The notes beneath the pieces were generated by a model. That model was not told the origin of the DNA. It did not search any database and saw nothing but the letters and a program-made list of their open reading frames with translations. From positions 1-64,000 of the forward strand of contig NZ_RCHJ01000027.1 of NCBI RefSeq assembly GCF_004011805.1: a DNA stretch of 64,000 nucleotides. Reading direction: 5' to 3'. Position numbers and translations under genes: made by a program. The stretch's first letter is position 1. Every line of letters starts with the position of its first letter. Below, in pieces: positions 44,517 through 51,517 of this stretch. This DNA comes from Piscinibacter defluvii (lineage in GTDB: Bacteria > Pseudomonadota > Gammaproteobacteria > Burkholderiales > Burkholderiaceae_C).

Positions 44517-45575
44517 ATGCCGCCCTGGCGCGACTCCCTGGCGCGCGGCGTGCCGCGCAGCCTGCGCGCGCGGCTGCTGGGCCTGCTGGCGCTGACGCTG
44601 GCCGCGCTGCTGCTGCTGGCCGGCCTGCTGCTGGGCCTGCCGGCGGCCTCGGCGGGCGCCTGGCTGGCCTGGCTGCTGGCCGCCGTGCCGCTGCTGGCGC
44701 TGGCCGGCTGGGCGGCGGGCCGGATGGTGGCGCCGATCGGCGATCTGGCCGCGGCCATCGAGCAGCAGGCGGCGGACGTGCGCGAGCCGCCGCTGCCCGA
44801 GCGCGGCCCGCTCGAGGCACGGGTGATGGCACAGGCCTTCAACCGCCAGCGCGAGCGCATCGCGGGGCTGCTGGCCGACCAGACCCGCATGCTGGCCGCC
44901 GTCTCGCACGACCTGCGCACGCCGGCCACGCGGCTGCGCCTGCGCGTCGAGTTCGTGCGCGAGGACGCCGAGCTGCAGCGCCTGATGCTGCGCGACCTCG
45001 ACGAGATGGACGCGCTGCTGGCCGAGGCCATGGCCTTCCTCGCGCACGACGTGCGCGGCGAGCCGCGCAAGCTGGTCGACCTGGGCGCGCTGCTGCAGTC
45101 GCTGTGCGACGACTACGCCGACCTGGGCCGCCCGGTTGGCTTCGCCGAGCCGCCGCCGCTGCGCTTCCGCAGCGTGCCGACGCTGTTCTCGGCCGCGGGC
45201 CGCGAGCTCAGCTTCGACGGCGAGCGCAAGGTGCGCCTGCACTGCCGGCCCAACGCGCTGCGCCGCGCGGTCAACAACCTGATCGACAACGCACTGAAGT
45301 ACGGCCACCGTGCCGACGTGCAGCTCGATGCCGACGCCCAGCGCGTGCGCATCGGCGTGCTCGACCGCGGCCCGGGCATTCCGCCCGAGGAACTCGACAG
45401 GGTGCTGCTGCCCTTCTACCGCATCGAGTCGTCGCGCCAGCGCAGCACCGGCGGCATGGGCCTGGGGCTGGCGATCGTCAAGGCAGTGGCCGAGGCGCAC
45501 CGCGGCCGCGTCGAGCTGAGCAACCGGGCCGAGGGCGGGCTGGCCGCCACGCTGGAGCTGCCGCGCGAGGCCTGA
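44517..45575 (+). CDS. EnvZ-like sensor histidine kinase with a minimal periplasmic region
   Basis: 352 residues. Two hydrophobic helices (about 20-42 and 48-68) are separated by only a few residues, so there is essentially no periplasmic sensor domain; sensing must be intramembrane or cytoplasmic. HAMP-like segment follows (about 70-125), then HisKA with His131 (AAVSHDLRTPATRL) and HATPase_c (NNLIDNALKYG, DRGPGIPPEEL, GGMGLGLAIVKAVAEAH). ATG at 44517 chosen; a GTG three bases earlier is equivalent. The coding end runs into a 13-bp tandem repeat. Confidence 0.88.
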   Translation: MPPWRDSLARGVPRSLRARLLGLLALTLAALLLLAGLLLGLPAASAGAWLAWLLAAVPLLALAGWAAGRMVAPIGDLAAAIEQQAADVREPPLPERGPLEARVMAQAFNRQRERIAGLLADQTRMLAAVSHDLRTPATRLRLRVEFVREDAELQRLMLRDLDEMDALLAEAMAFLAHDVRGEPRKLVDLGALLQSLCDDYADLGRPVGFAEPPPLRFRSVPTLFSAAGRELSFDGERKVRLHCRPNALRRAVNNLIDNALKYGHRADVQLDADAQRVRIGVLDRGPGIPPEELDRVLLPFYRIESSRQRSTGGMGLGLAIVKAVAEAHRGRVELSNRAEGGLAATLELPREA

Positions 45576-45616
45576 GCGCGAGGCCTGAGCGCAAGGCCCG
45601 AGCGCGAGGCCCGGGC
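45565..45616. repeat. Four-copy 13-bp tandem repeat over the kinase stop codon
   Basis: Units at 45565-45577, 45578-45590, 45591-45603 and 45604-45616: GCGAGGCCTGAGC twice, then GCAAGGCCCGAGC and GCGAGGCCCGGGC. The first unit spans the last codons and TGA of the kinase gene; the last ends 23 bases before the GntR-type gene. Slippage could alter the length of the kinase tail or the spacing of the regulator leader. Confidence 0.85.
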
Positions 45617-45639
45617 GTGCGAGCGGGTAAGCTCACGCC

Positions 45640-46335
45640 ATGCCCGTCTCCCCCCGCCCCGTCGAATCGCGCCGGCTCTACCAGCAGGTGGCCGACGAGA
45701 TCCGCGAGATGATCCAGCGCGGCGGCTTCGAGGTCGGCACGCGCCTGCCGCCCGAGCGCGACCTGGCGCAGCAGCTCGGCGTGTCGCGCCCGTCGCTGCG
45801 CGAGGCGCTGATCGCGCTGGACATCGAGGGCAGTGTCGAGATCCGCGGCGGCTCGGGCGTCTACGTCAACACCGTGCAGGAGCCGCCGCCGCGGCGCACC
45901 GCGGCGCTCGGCGAGAGCCCGACGGAGCTGATGCAGGCCCGCTCGGCGATCGAGGGCGAGATCGTGGTGCTGGCCTGCGCCCGCATCGACACCGCTGCCC
46001 TCGCGCGGCTGCGCGACATCGTCGAGGGCATGCGCGAGGAGATCACGCGGCGCCGCTCGCCGCTGGAGTTCGACCGCCGCTTCCACCTGATGCTGGCCGA
46101 GCTGGCCGGCAACTCCGTGATGGCGCGCCTGGTGGGCGACCTGTTCGACGAGCGCAACAGCCCGCTGTCGGCCAAGATCAGCTCGCGCTACGAGAGCACC
46201 CGCACCTGGGCCGCGGCGCTGAAGGAGCACGAGGCCATCGTGCATGCCCTGGCGGCGCGCGACCCGCTCAGCGCGCAGGCCGCGATGCGCAGCCACCTCA
46301 AGGCTTCGGAGCTGCGCTGGGTCGGGCGCGACTGA
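45640..46335 (+). CDS. GntR/FadR-family transcription regulator
   Basis: 231 residues. The N-terminal winged helix is classical GntR (LYQQVADEIREMIQRGGFEVG, RLPPERDLAQQLGVSRPSLREALIALDIEGSVEIRGGSGVYV), followed by an FCD-type helical effector domain with candidate metal His residues (DRRFHLMLAELAGN and HLKASELRW region). UxuR/ExuR-like proteins of this subfamily respond to hexuronates and sugar acids. No target operon adjoins it, but the sugar-acid operon at 51.5-58.3 kb carries FadR/GntR-type operator repeats, which makes it a candidate regulator at a distance of 6-12 kb. Confidence 0.9.
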   Translation: MPVSPRPVESRRLYQQVADEIREMIQRGGFEVGTRLPPERDLAQQLGVSRPSLREALIALDIEGSVEIRGGSGVYVNTVQEPPPRRTAALGESPTELMQARSAIEGEIVVLACARIDTAALARLRDIVEGMREEITRRRSPLEFDRRFHLMLAELAGNSVMARLVGDLFDERNSPLSAKISSRYESTRTWAAALKEHEAIVHALAARDPLSAQAAMRSHLKASELRWVGRD

Positions 46336-46408
46336 CGCAGCGCCAGCTCGGCGAGCGTCGAACCGAGGTCGGACACGCGCGCGCGGCGCCATCGGCCCGT
46401 CACGGGGC

Positions 46409-46436
46409 TTGACTCTCTTTGATATTTCCATAAACT
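46409..46436 (+). promoter_or_regulatory. ars operon promoter
   Basis: TTGACT (46409-46414) and TAAACT (46431-46436) are 16 bases apart, ending seven bases before the arsR ATG, so a nearly leaderless or very short leader transcript is implied. The spacer and -10 region (GATATTTCCATAAACTTAG) is strikingly AT-rich for this chromosome and is the natural place for an ArsR operator. Confidence 0.6.
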
Positions 46437-46443
46437 TAGAACC

Positions 46444-46770
46444 ATGAATGAGAAAACTGCCGTTGCCGCCCTTGCCGCCCTGGCGCAGGAAGCCCGGCTG
46501 CGTGTCTTCCGCGCACTGGTCGGTGCCGGCCCGGAGGGCATGACCCCGAGCGCCCTGGCGGCGATGCTCGACATCCCCGGCTCCACGCTGTCGTTCCACC
46601 TGAAGGAACTCGTGCACGCCGATCTGGTGAGTGTCGAGCGCGACGGCCGCAACCTGCACTACCGCCCGGCGCTCGACCGCATGAACGAACTGCTCTCCTA
46701 CCTCACCGACCACTGCTGCCTGGGCAAGTCCTGCTCGCCCGGCAGCGGCAAGCGCCGCACCACCTGCTGA
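46444..46770 (+). CDS. arsR: ArsR-type arsenite-responsive repressor with C-terminal cysteine site
   Basis: 108 residues, winged helix (MTPSALAAMLDIPGSTLSFHLKEL, about 33-56; HADLVSVERDGRNLHYRP wing). The classical ELCVCDL metal motif in the recognition helix is absent. Instead cysteines 91, 92 and 97 (DHCCLGKSC) plus Cys108 lie at the C-terminus. That arrangement resembles the Acidithiobacillus-type ArsR, where a C-terminal Cys triad binds As(III) (known from that family). First gene of the ars operon with its own promoter. Confidence 0.93.
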   Translation: MNEKTAVAALAALAQEARLRVFRALVGAGPEGMTPSALAAMLDIPGSTLSFHLKELVHADLVSVERDGRNLHYRPALDRMNELLSYLTDHCCLGKSCSPGSGKRRTTC

Positions 46771-46784
46771 TCCGAAAGGCCGTC

Positions 46785-47300
46785 ATGAAGCGATTCCACG
46801 TCCACCTGCACGTCGAAGACCTCGCCCAGAGCATCGCCTTCTACTCGACGCTGTTCGCCGCCGAGCCGTCGCGCGTCGAGAGCGACTACGCCAAGTGGAT
46901 GCTCGACGACCCGCGCATCAACTTCGCCATCTCCACGCGCGGTGCCCGGCCCGGCATCGACCACCTCGGCTTCCAGACCGACGACCCGGCGGAACTGGCC
47001 GAGATGAAGTCGCGCGCCGAACGCGCCGACATGGCGCTGCTCGACGAAGGCGAAACCACCTGCTGCTATGCACGCAGCGAGAAGCACTGGGTCACCGACC
47101 CGCAGGGCATCGCCTGGGAGCATTTCCACACCCTGGGCAACATCCCCGTCTTCAGCGAAGGCCAGCCGGCAGACGCTGCCGCCGCCTGCTGCACACCGGC
47201 GGCTGCGGCCACTTCCACGCAGGCCTCGGCCTGCTGCGCCCCCGCCCCGCGTGGAAAGCCGATCGGCATCCCGGTCAAGTCCTCGAACTCCTGCTGCTGA
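46785..47300 (+). CDS. arsI: ArsI/CadI-like glyoxalase-fold protein with Cys-pair tail (candidate C-As lyase)
   Basis: 171 residues. The vicinal-oxygen-chelate fold is seen in RFHVHLHVEDLAQSIAFYSTLF, IDHLGFQTDDP (His60) and the GIAWEHFHT metal ligand Glu. GETTCCYARSEKHWV carries Cys93-Cys94, which match the As-binding cysteines of ArsI dioxygenases that cleave the carbon-arsenic bond of trivalent organoarsenicals. Compared with ArsI proteins the C-terminus carries an extra Ala-rich tail with CC pairs at 135/136, 150/151 and 170/171. CadI-type Cd-induced proteins share the fold; the arsenic neighbourhood favours ArsI. Confidence 0.82.
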   Translation: MKRFHVHLHVEDLAQSIAFYSTLFAAEPSRVESDYAKWMLDDPRINFAISTRGARPGIDHLGFQTDDPAELAEMKSRAERADMALLDEGETTCCYARSEKHWVTDPQGIAWEHFHTLGNIPVFSEGQPADAAAACCTPAAAATSTQASACCAPAPRGKPIGIPVKSSNSCC

Positions 47301-47307
47301 GCCCCCC

Positions 47308-47802
47308 ATGGACGACAAGACCTACAACGTGCTGTTCATCTGCACCGGCAACTCGGCGCGCTCGGTGATGGCCGAGGGCTTGATGAACGAGCTGGGGCAC
47401 GGCCGCTTCAAGGCCTGGTCGGCCGGCAGCCATCCGAAGGGCACGGTGCACCCCTTGGCGCTCAAGACCCTGGCGACGCACCGCATCCCGACCGACGGGT
47501 TCCGCAGCAAGGGCTGGGAAGAGTTCGCGCGCCCGGACGCACCGGAGCTCCATTTCGTCTTCACGGTCTGCGACCAGGCCGCCGGCGAGGTCTGCCCGGT
47601 GTGGCCCGGCCAGCCGATGACGGCGCACTGGGGCCTGCCCGACCCTGCCGCCGTGGAGGGCGACGAGGCGGTGCGCGAGAAGGCCTTCCTCGACGCCTTC
47701 GTCACGCTGAAGCGCCGCATCCAGCTGATGCTGTCGCTGCCGCTCGCCAGCCTGGACCGCATGGCGCTCCAGAGGGAAATCAAGGCCATCGGAAGCCGCT
47801 GA
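47308..47802 (+). CDS. arsC: Arsenate reductase, LMW-phosphatase type (first copy)
   Basis: 164 residues. CTGNSARS gives the C-x5-R phosphatase loop (Cys12) that attacks arsenate; the redox relay cysteines are in FVFTVCDQAAGEVCPVWPGQP, as in thioredoxin-coupled ArsC. Reduces arsenate to arsenite in the cytoplasm for export by ACR3. ATG at 47308 follows the arsI stop by seven bases. Three bases separate it from the second copy. Confidence 0.93.
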   Translation: MDDKTYNVLFICTGNSARSVMAEGLMNELGHGRFKAWSAGSHPKGTVHPLALKTLATHRIPTDGFRSKGWEEFARPDAPELHFVFTVCDQAAGEVCPVWPGQPMTAHWGLPDPAAVEGDEAVREKAFLDAFVTLKRRIQLMLSLPLASLDRMALQREIKAIGSR

Positions 47803-47805
47803 GCC

Positions 47806-48312
47806 ATGACCACCCACGTCCTGATCTTGTGCACCCACAACTCGGCGCGCAGCGTGCTGAGCGAAGGGATGCTCAATCACCTGGCGGCCAGGCTCGGCAA
47901 GGATGTCCGGGCTCACAGTGCCGGCAGCGCCCCGAGCGGCCGCATCAACCCGTTTGCGATCGAGGCACTGCGCAACGCCGGCATCGACACCGACGGCTAC
48001 CGCAGCAAGAGCTGGGACGAGTTCAGCCGCGATGGCGCGCCGCCGCTGGCCATCGTCATCACCGTCTGCGACAGCGCCGCGGCCGAGCAGTGCCCGGTGT
48101 TCTTCGGCGGCACCGGCGGCCCGCCGGTCAAGGTGCATTGGGGCTACCCCGATCCGTCGAACGCCGAGGGTGGCGACGAAGGCAAGCGCCGGGCCTTCGA
48201 GCTGACACGCCAGGCCATCGGCTACCGCATGCTGCAGCTGCTCGCGCTGCCGCTTCAGGCGATGGACCGCACCGCGCTGCAGGCTGCCCTCGTCGAGATC
48301 GGCAGGAGCTGA
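47806..48312 (+). CDS. arsC: Arsenate reductase, LMW-phosphatase type (second copy)
   Basis: 168 residues. CTHNSARS holds the catalytic Cys9 and Arg15; a relay pair sits in VITVCDSAAAEQCPVFFGGTG. Compared with the first copy the loop has His for Gly and the segment after the relay Cys is a few residues longer, so this is an old paralogue, not a fresh duplication. The two may differ in reductant (thioredoxin versus glutaredoxin/mycothiol type) or in substrate affinity. Twelve bases before acr3. Confidence 0.92.
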   Translation: MTTHVLILCTHNSARSVLSEGMLNHLAARLGKDVRAHSAGSAPSGRINPFAIEALRNAGIDTDGYRSKSWDEFSRDGAPPLAIVITVCDSAAAEQCPVFFGGTGGPPVKVHWGYPDPSNAEGGDEGKRRAFELTRQAIGYRMLQLLALPLQAMDRTALQAALVEIGRS

Positions 48313-48324
48313 TCGAACAAGAAC

Positions 48325-49398
48325 ATGAACACGACCACCTTGCCCTCCCGCGCCGAGGCGCCCGCGCCGATGAGCGTCTTCGAGCGTTACCTCACCGTCT
48401 GGGTCTTCCTCTGCATCGTCGTCGGCATCGCGCTCGGCCAATGGCTGCCCGACCCGTTCCGGGCCATCGGACGCATGGAGGTCGCCAAGGTCAACCTGCC
48501 GGTGGGCCTGCTGATCTGGGTGATGATCATCCCGATGCTGCTGAAGGTCGACTTCGGCGCCCTGCATCAGGTCAGGCAGCACTGGCGCGGCATCGGCGTC
48601 ACGCTGTTCGTCAACTGGGCGGTCAAGCCCTTCTCGATGGCGCTGCTGGGGTGGATCTTCATCCGCCACGTCTTCGCGCCCTACCTGCCGGCCGGCCAGC
48701 TCGACAGCTACATCGCCGGCCTGATCCTGCTCGCCGCGGCGCCCTGCACGGCGATGGTGTTCGTGTGGAGCCGGCTCACCCACGGCCACCCGCTCTTCAC
48801 GCTCAGCCAGGTGGCGCTGAACGACACCATCATGGTGTTCGCCTTCGCGCCCATCGTCGCGCTGCTGCTCGGCCTGTCGTCGATCACGGTGCCCTGGGAC
48901 ACGCTGCTGACCTCGGTGGTGCTCTACATCGTCATCCCGGTGCTGATCGCGCAGGGCTGGCGCAAGGCCTTGCTCGCCAGGGGCCAGGCCGCCTTCGACG
49001 CCGCGCTGGCGAGGATCGGGCCGTGGTCGATCGCCGCGCTGCTGGCCACGCTGGTGCTGCTGTTCGCCTTCCAGGGCGAGGCGATCCTGAAGCAGCCGCT
49101 GGTGATCGCGATGCTCGCGGTGCCGATCCTGATCCAGGTGTTCTTCAACTCGGCACTGGCCTACTGGCTGAACCGCCGGCTCGGCGAGTCGCACAGCGTG
49201 GCCTGCCCGTCGGCGCTGATCGGCGCGAGCAACTTCTTCGAGCTGGCGGTGGCCGCCGCGATCAGCCTGTTCGGCTTCGAGTCGGGCGCGGCACTGGCCA
49301 CGGTGGTCGGCGTGCTGATCGAAGTGCCGGTGATGCTGCTGGTCGTGCATGTGGTGAACCGGAGCAAGGGCTGGTACGAGGCCGGCAGCCGGGCCTGA
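48325..49398 (+). CDS. acr3: ACR3-family arsenite efflux permease
   Basis: 357 residues with about ten membrane helices. The conserved Cys of the ACR3 family is in AAAPCTAMVFVWSRLTHG, and the essential Glu region in IGASNFFELAVAAAISLFG; ALNDTIMVFAFAPIVALL is also diagnostic. Exports As(III) (and possibly Sb(III)) with the proton motive force. Last intact gene of the core ars operon and followed by a hairpin. Confidence 0.94.
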   Translation: MNTTTLPSRAEAPAPMSVFERYLTVWVFLCIVVGIALGQWLPDPFRAIGRMEVAKVNLPVGLLIWVMIIPMLLKVDFGALHQVRQHWRGIGVTLFVNWAVKPFSMALLGWIFIRHVFAPYLPAGQLDSYIAGLILLAAAPCTAMVFVWSRLTHGHPLFTLSQVALNDTIMVFAFAPIVALLLGLSSITVPWDTLLTSVVLYIVIPVLIAQGWRKALLARGQAAFDAALARIGPWSIAALLATLVLLFAFQGEAILKQPLVIAMLAVPILIQVFFNSALAYWLNRRLGESHSVACPSALIGASNFFELAVAAAISLFGFESGAALATVVGVLIEVPVMLLVVHVVNRSKGWYEAGSRA

Positions 49399-49408
49399 CG
49401 CCATCGGC

Positions 49409-49436
49409 GAGAAGCGGAGCCACGGCTCCGCTTCTT
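49409..49436 (+). terminator. Hairpin terminator candidate after acr3
   Basis: GAAGCGGAGCC and GGCTCCGCTTC form an 11-bp perfect stem (extended by A-T and G-T pairs to 49409-49436) starting 10 bases after the acr3 stop. Only TTC follows, so termination may be incomplete, allowing some read-through toward the MarR remnant. Confidence 0.65.
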
Positions 49437-49447
49437 CGGGTCAATTA

Positions 49448-49509
49448 GTTGCTATTGACAACCTGGACATGAGATCTCGAGATGCGCACCGATCGTTGCT
49501 ATTCACAAC
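49448..49509. promoter_or_regulatory. Two GTTGCTATTsACAAC repeats, MarR-type operator candidates
   Basis: GTTGCTATTGACAAC (49448-49462) and GTTGCTATTCACAAC (49495-49509) are direct repeats 47 bases apart, each an imperfect dyad GTTG-N7-CAAC; CCnGGAC follows both copies. They stand right before a broken MarR-type gene. MarR family operators often have this GTTG/CAAC form. The first copy overlaps TTGACA (49455-49460), although no good -10 box is seen. Confidence 0.6.
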
Positions 49510-49518
49510 CAGGACCCG

Positions 49519-50007
49519 GAGCCCCTCTCCTCCGCCCGGCTGCCCGGCGAACTGCTGCGCGAGGTCGCACGCCGGTACACCCGTGCGCAGCGCACCGTGG
49601 CCGCCTGATGCCACACCCGCAGCAGCCCGTGTCACCGGCCGGTCGAGCGGGCTCGCTCCGGCCCCGTGCCGCTCAGCGAGCTCGGCGCACGGCCGAGCCT
49701 GGAGAGGAGCTGGGTGTCCCGGGCCGTCGCTGGGCTGGTCGAAGTTGGATGGGTGACCAGGGGACCGAATCCGCTCGACGCGAGAAGCTGGCTCGTCATG
49801 CTCACCGCCGACGGCGACGCGCGTGCGTGAACCCCATGCCAGGCTCGACAAGCATGCGACGCGCGTGCTCGACCACCTGAGCCCGCGCGACCGCGCCACG
49901 GTCGAGAAGTCACTGCTGCCGTTGCTCAAGGCCCTGCACGAGGACGTGGACCTCGCCTCCTGCTGCTCCACCCCGCAGGGCCGCACCCCCAACAAGGAAC
50001 GAAGATC
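49519..50007 (+). pseudogene. Frameshifted MarR-family regulator in the ars island
   Basis: Pieces of one winged-helix regulator are spread over two frames. Frame of 49519: GELLREVARRYTRAQRTVAA, then TGA at 49606-49608, then SGPVPLSELGARPSLERSWV, SRAVAGLVEVGWVTRGPNPL and DARSWLVMLTADGDA ending in TGA at 49828. A +1 frame from about 49823 continues with RLDKHATRVLDHLSPRDRAT and VEKSLLPLLKALHEDVDLAS, then a Cys pair. At least one stop and one frame change break it. It was probably the local regulator of the flavoprotein gene and its operator repeats remain. A sequencing or assembly error cannot be excluded. Confidence 0.75.
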
Positions 50008-51480
50008 ATGCTGCCAAACACCTCCCCCTCGCTGCGTCCGGCCCACCCGGCCGATGAACCCGTCGCCGTGCTCGGTGCGGGCCCGGTCGGCCTCGCGGCC
50101 GCAGCCAAGCTCATCGAACGGGGCCTCCCGTTCGTCATCCTCGAGGCCGCGTCGAGCGTCGGCGCCAACCTCGTCGACTACGGCCACGTGCGCCTGTTCT
50201 CGCCCTGGCGCTACGACGTCGACCCGACGATGGCCCGGCTGCTGGAGCCGACCGGCTGGCGCGCGCCCGACCCGGATGCGCTGCCGCTGGCCGGCGAGGT
50301 GGTCGAGCAGGTGCTCCAGCCCTTCGCGCGCCTGCCGCAGGTTGCCGCCGCGCTGCAGCTCGGCACCCGGGTGCTGTCGGTCACGCGCGAAGGCTTCGAC
50401 AAGGTCAAGAGCGCCGGCCGCGAGAAGGCACCGTTCGTGATCCGCGCGCTGCGCAACGGCGAGACCATCGAGTTCAAGGCACGCGCCGTGATCGACTCGA
50501 CCGGCACCTGGAACCAGCCGAACCCGATCGGCGCGAGCGGGCTGCCGGCGATCGGCGAGCGTGAAGCAGCGGACCGCATCGCCTACGGCATTCCGGACGT
50601 GCTCGGCGCGGCGCGCAGCCGCTACGCCGGCAGGCGCACGCTGGTCGTCGGTGCCGGCCACTCGGCGGCCAACGCCCTGCTCGCGCTTGCCGACCTGGCC
50701 CGGGAAGCGCCGGGCACGTCGCTGGTGTGGGCCGTGCGCTCGCCGGCCCTGACGCGGGTGTTCGGCGGCGGCGACGCCGACGCCCTGCCGGCACGCGGCG
50801 CACTCGGCAGTTCACTGCGCAGCCTGCGTGACTCGGGCGGCCTGGAGTTCCACGCGGGACTGCGCATCACGCGCATCGAGCGGCACGACGGCCGGCTGAC
50901 CGTCCTCGGCATCGACGCCGGGGGCCAGGCGCAGCGCCTGGCCGGCATCGACGAGATCATCTGCGCCACCGGGCAGCGGCCCGACCTCGGCCTGACCAGC
51001 GAACTGCGCCTGAAGCTCGACCCCTGGCTGGAGTCGAACGAGGCACTCGGGCCGCTGATCGACCCGAACCTGCACAGCTGCGGCACGGTGCGTCCGCACG
51101 GGCACCGCGAACTCGCCCATCCGGAGCCGGGGCTCTACACCGTGGGCGTAAAGAGCTACGGCCGCGCGCCGACCTTCCTGATGGCCACCGGCTTCGAGCA
51201 GGTGCGCTCGGTCGTGGCGGCCATCGCCGGCGACCTCGAGGCGGCCGACCGCGTCGAACTCGACCTGCCCGAGACCGGCGTGTGCAGCACCGGCGGCAGC
51301 GCCACGGAGGGCGCCGCCGAGGGCTCGTGCTGCGGCGGACCGGCGAAGACCGACCGTTCGGCCTGCTGCGCGCTCGACGAGCGGAAGAAGGCTGAAGGCG
51401 CGTCCGGCTGCGGCTGCGGCTGCGGCAGCAGCCGCCCGCCGGCCGTCGAGCCGCGGCGCGCGGCATCGGCGTGCTGCTGA
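50008..51480 (+). CDS. FAD/NAD(P)-dependent flavoprotein with Cys-rich tail, ArsO-like
   Basis: 490 residues. FAD-binding Rossmann motif VAVLGAGPVGLAAAAKLIERG (about 19-39) and a second dinucleotide motif TLVVGAGHSAANALLALADL (about 212), with IICATGQRPDLGL near 330, make a two-dinucleotide-binding oxidoreductase or monooxygenase. The end (from about residue 426) is a low-complexity tail with ten Cys: 426, 441, 442, 453, 454, 468, 470, 472, 489 and 490, including GCGCGCG and a terminal CC. ArsO-type flavin monooxygenases occur in ars operons; whether this acts on arsenic or just binds it is not known. It starts at ATG 50008, right after the MarR remnant. Confidence 0.78.
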   Translation: MLPNTSPSLRPAHPADEPVAVLGAGPVGLAAAAKLIERGLPFVILEAASSVGANLVDYGHVRLFSPWRYDVDPTMARLLEPTGWRAPDPDALPLAGEVVEQVLQPFARLPQVAAALQLGTRVLSVTREGFDKVKSAGREKAPFVIRALRNGETIEFKARAVIDSTGTWNQPNPIGASGLPAIGEREAADRIAYGIPDVLGAARSRYAGRRTLVVGAGHSAANALLALADLAREAPGTSLVWAVRSPALTRVFGGGDADALPARGALGSSLRSLRDSGGLEFHAGLRITRIERHDGRLTVLGIDAGGQAQRLAGIDEIICATGQRPDLGLTSELRLKLDPWLESNEALGPLIDPNLHSCGTVRPHGHRELAHPEPGLYTVGVKSYGRAPTFLMATGFEQVRSVVAAIAGDLEAADRVELDLPETGVCSTGGSATEGAAEGSCCGGPAKTDRSACCALDERKKAEGASGCGCGCGSSRPPAVEPRRAASACC

Positions 51481-51517
51481 TGCCGAACCCGAACGCGACA
51501 CCGCATGCGACTCCCCC

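Noticed and set aside
49455-49483. Promoter with TTGACA at 49455 in the first GTTG/CAAC repeat
   Set aside because: No acceptable -10 hexamer at 16-19 bases; kept only as part of the operator note.
49823-50440. 205-codon rightward frame overlapping the MarR remnant and the flavoprotein gene
   Set aside because: Only its first third is meaningful (MarR C-terminus); the rest is a shadow of the flavoprotein gene in another frame.
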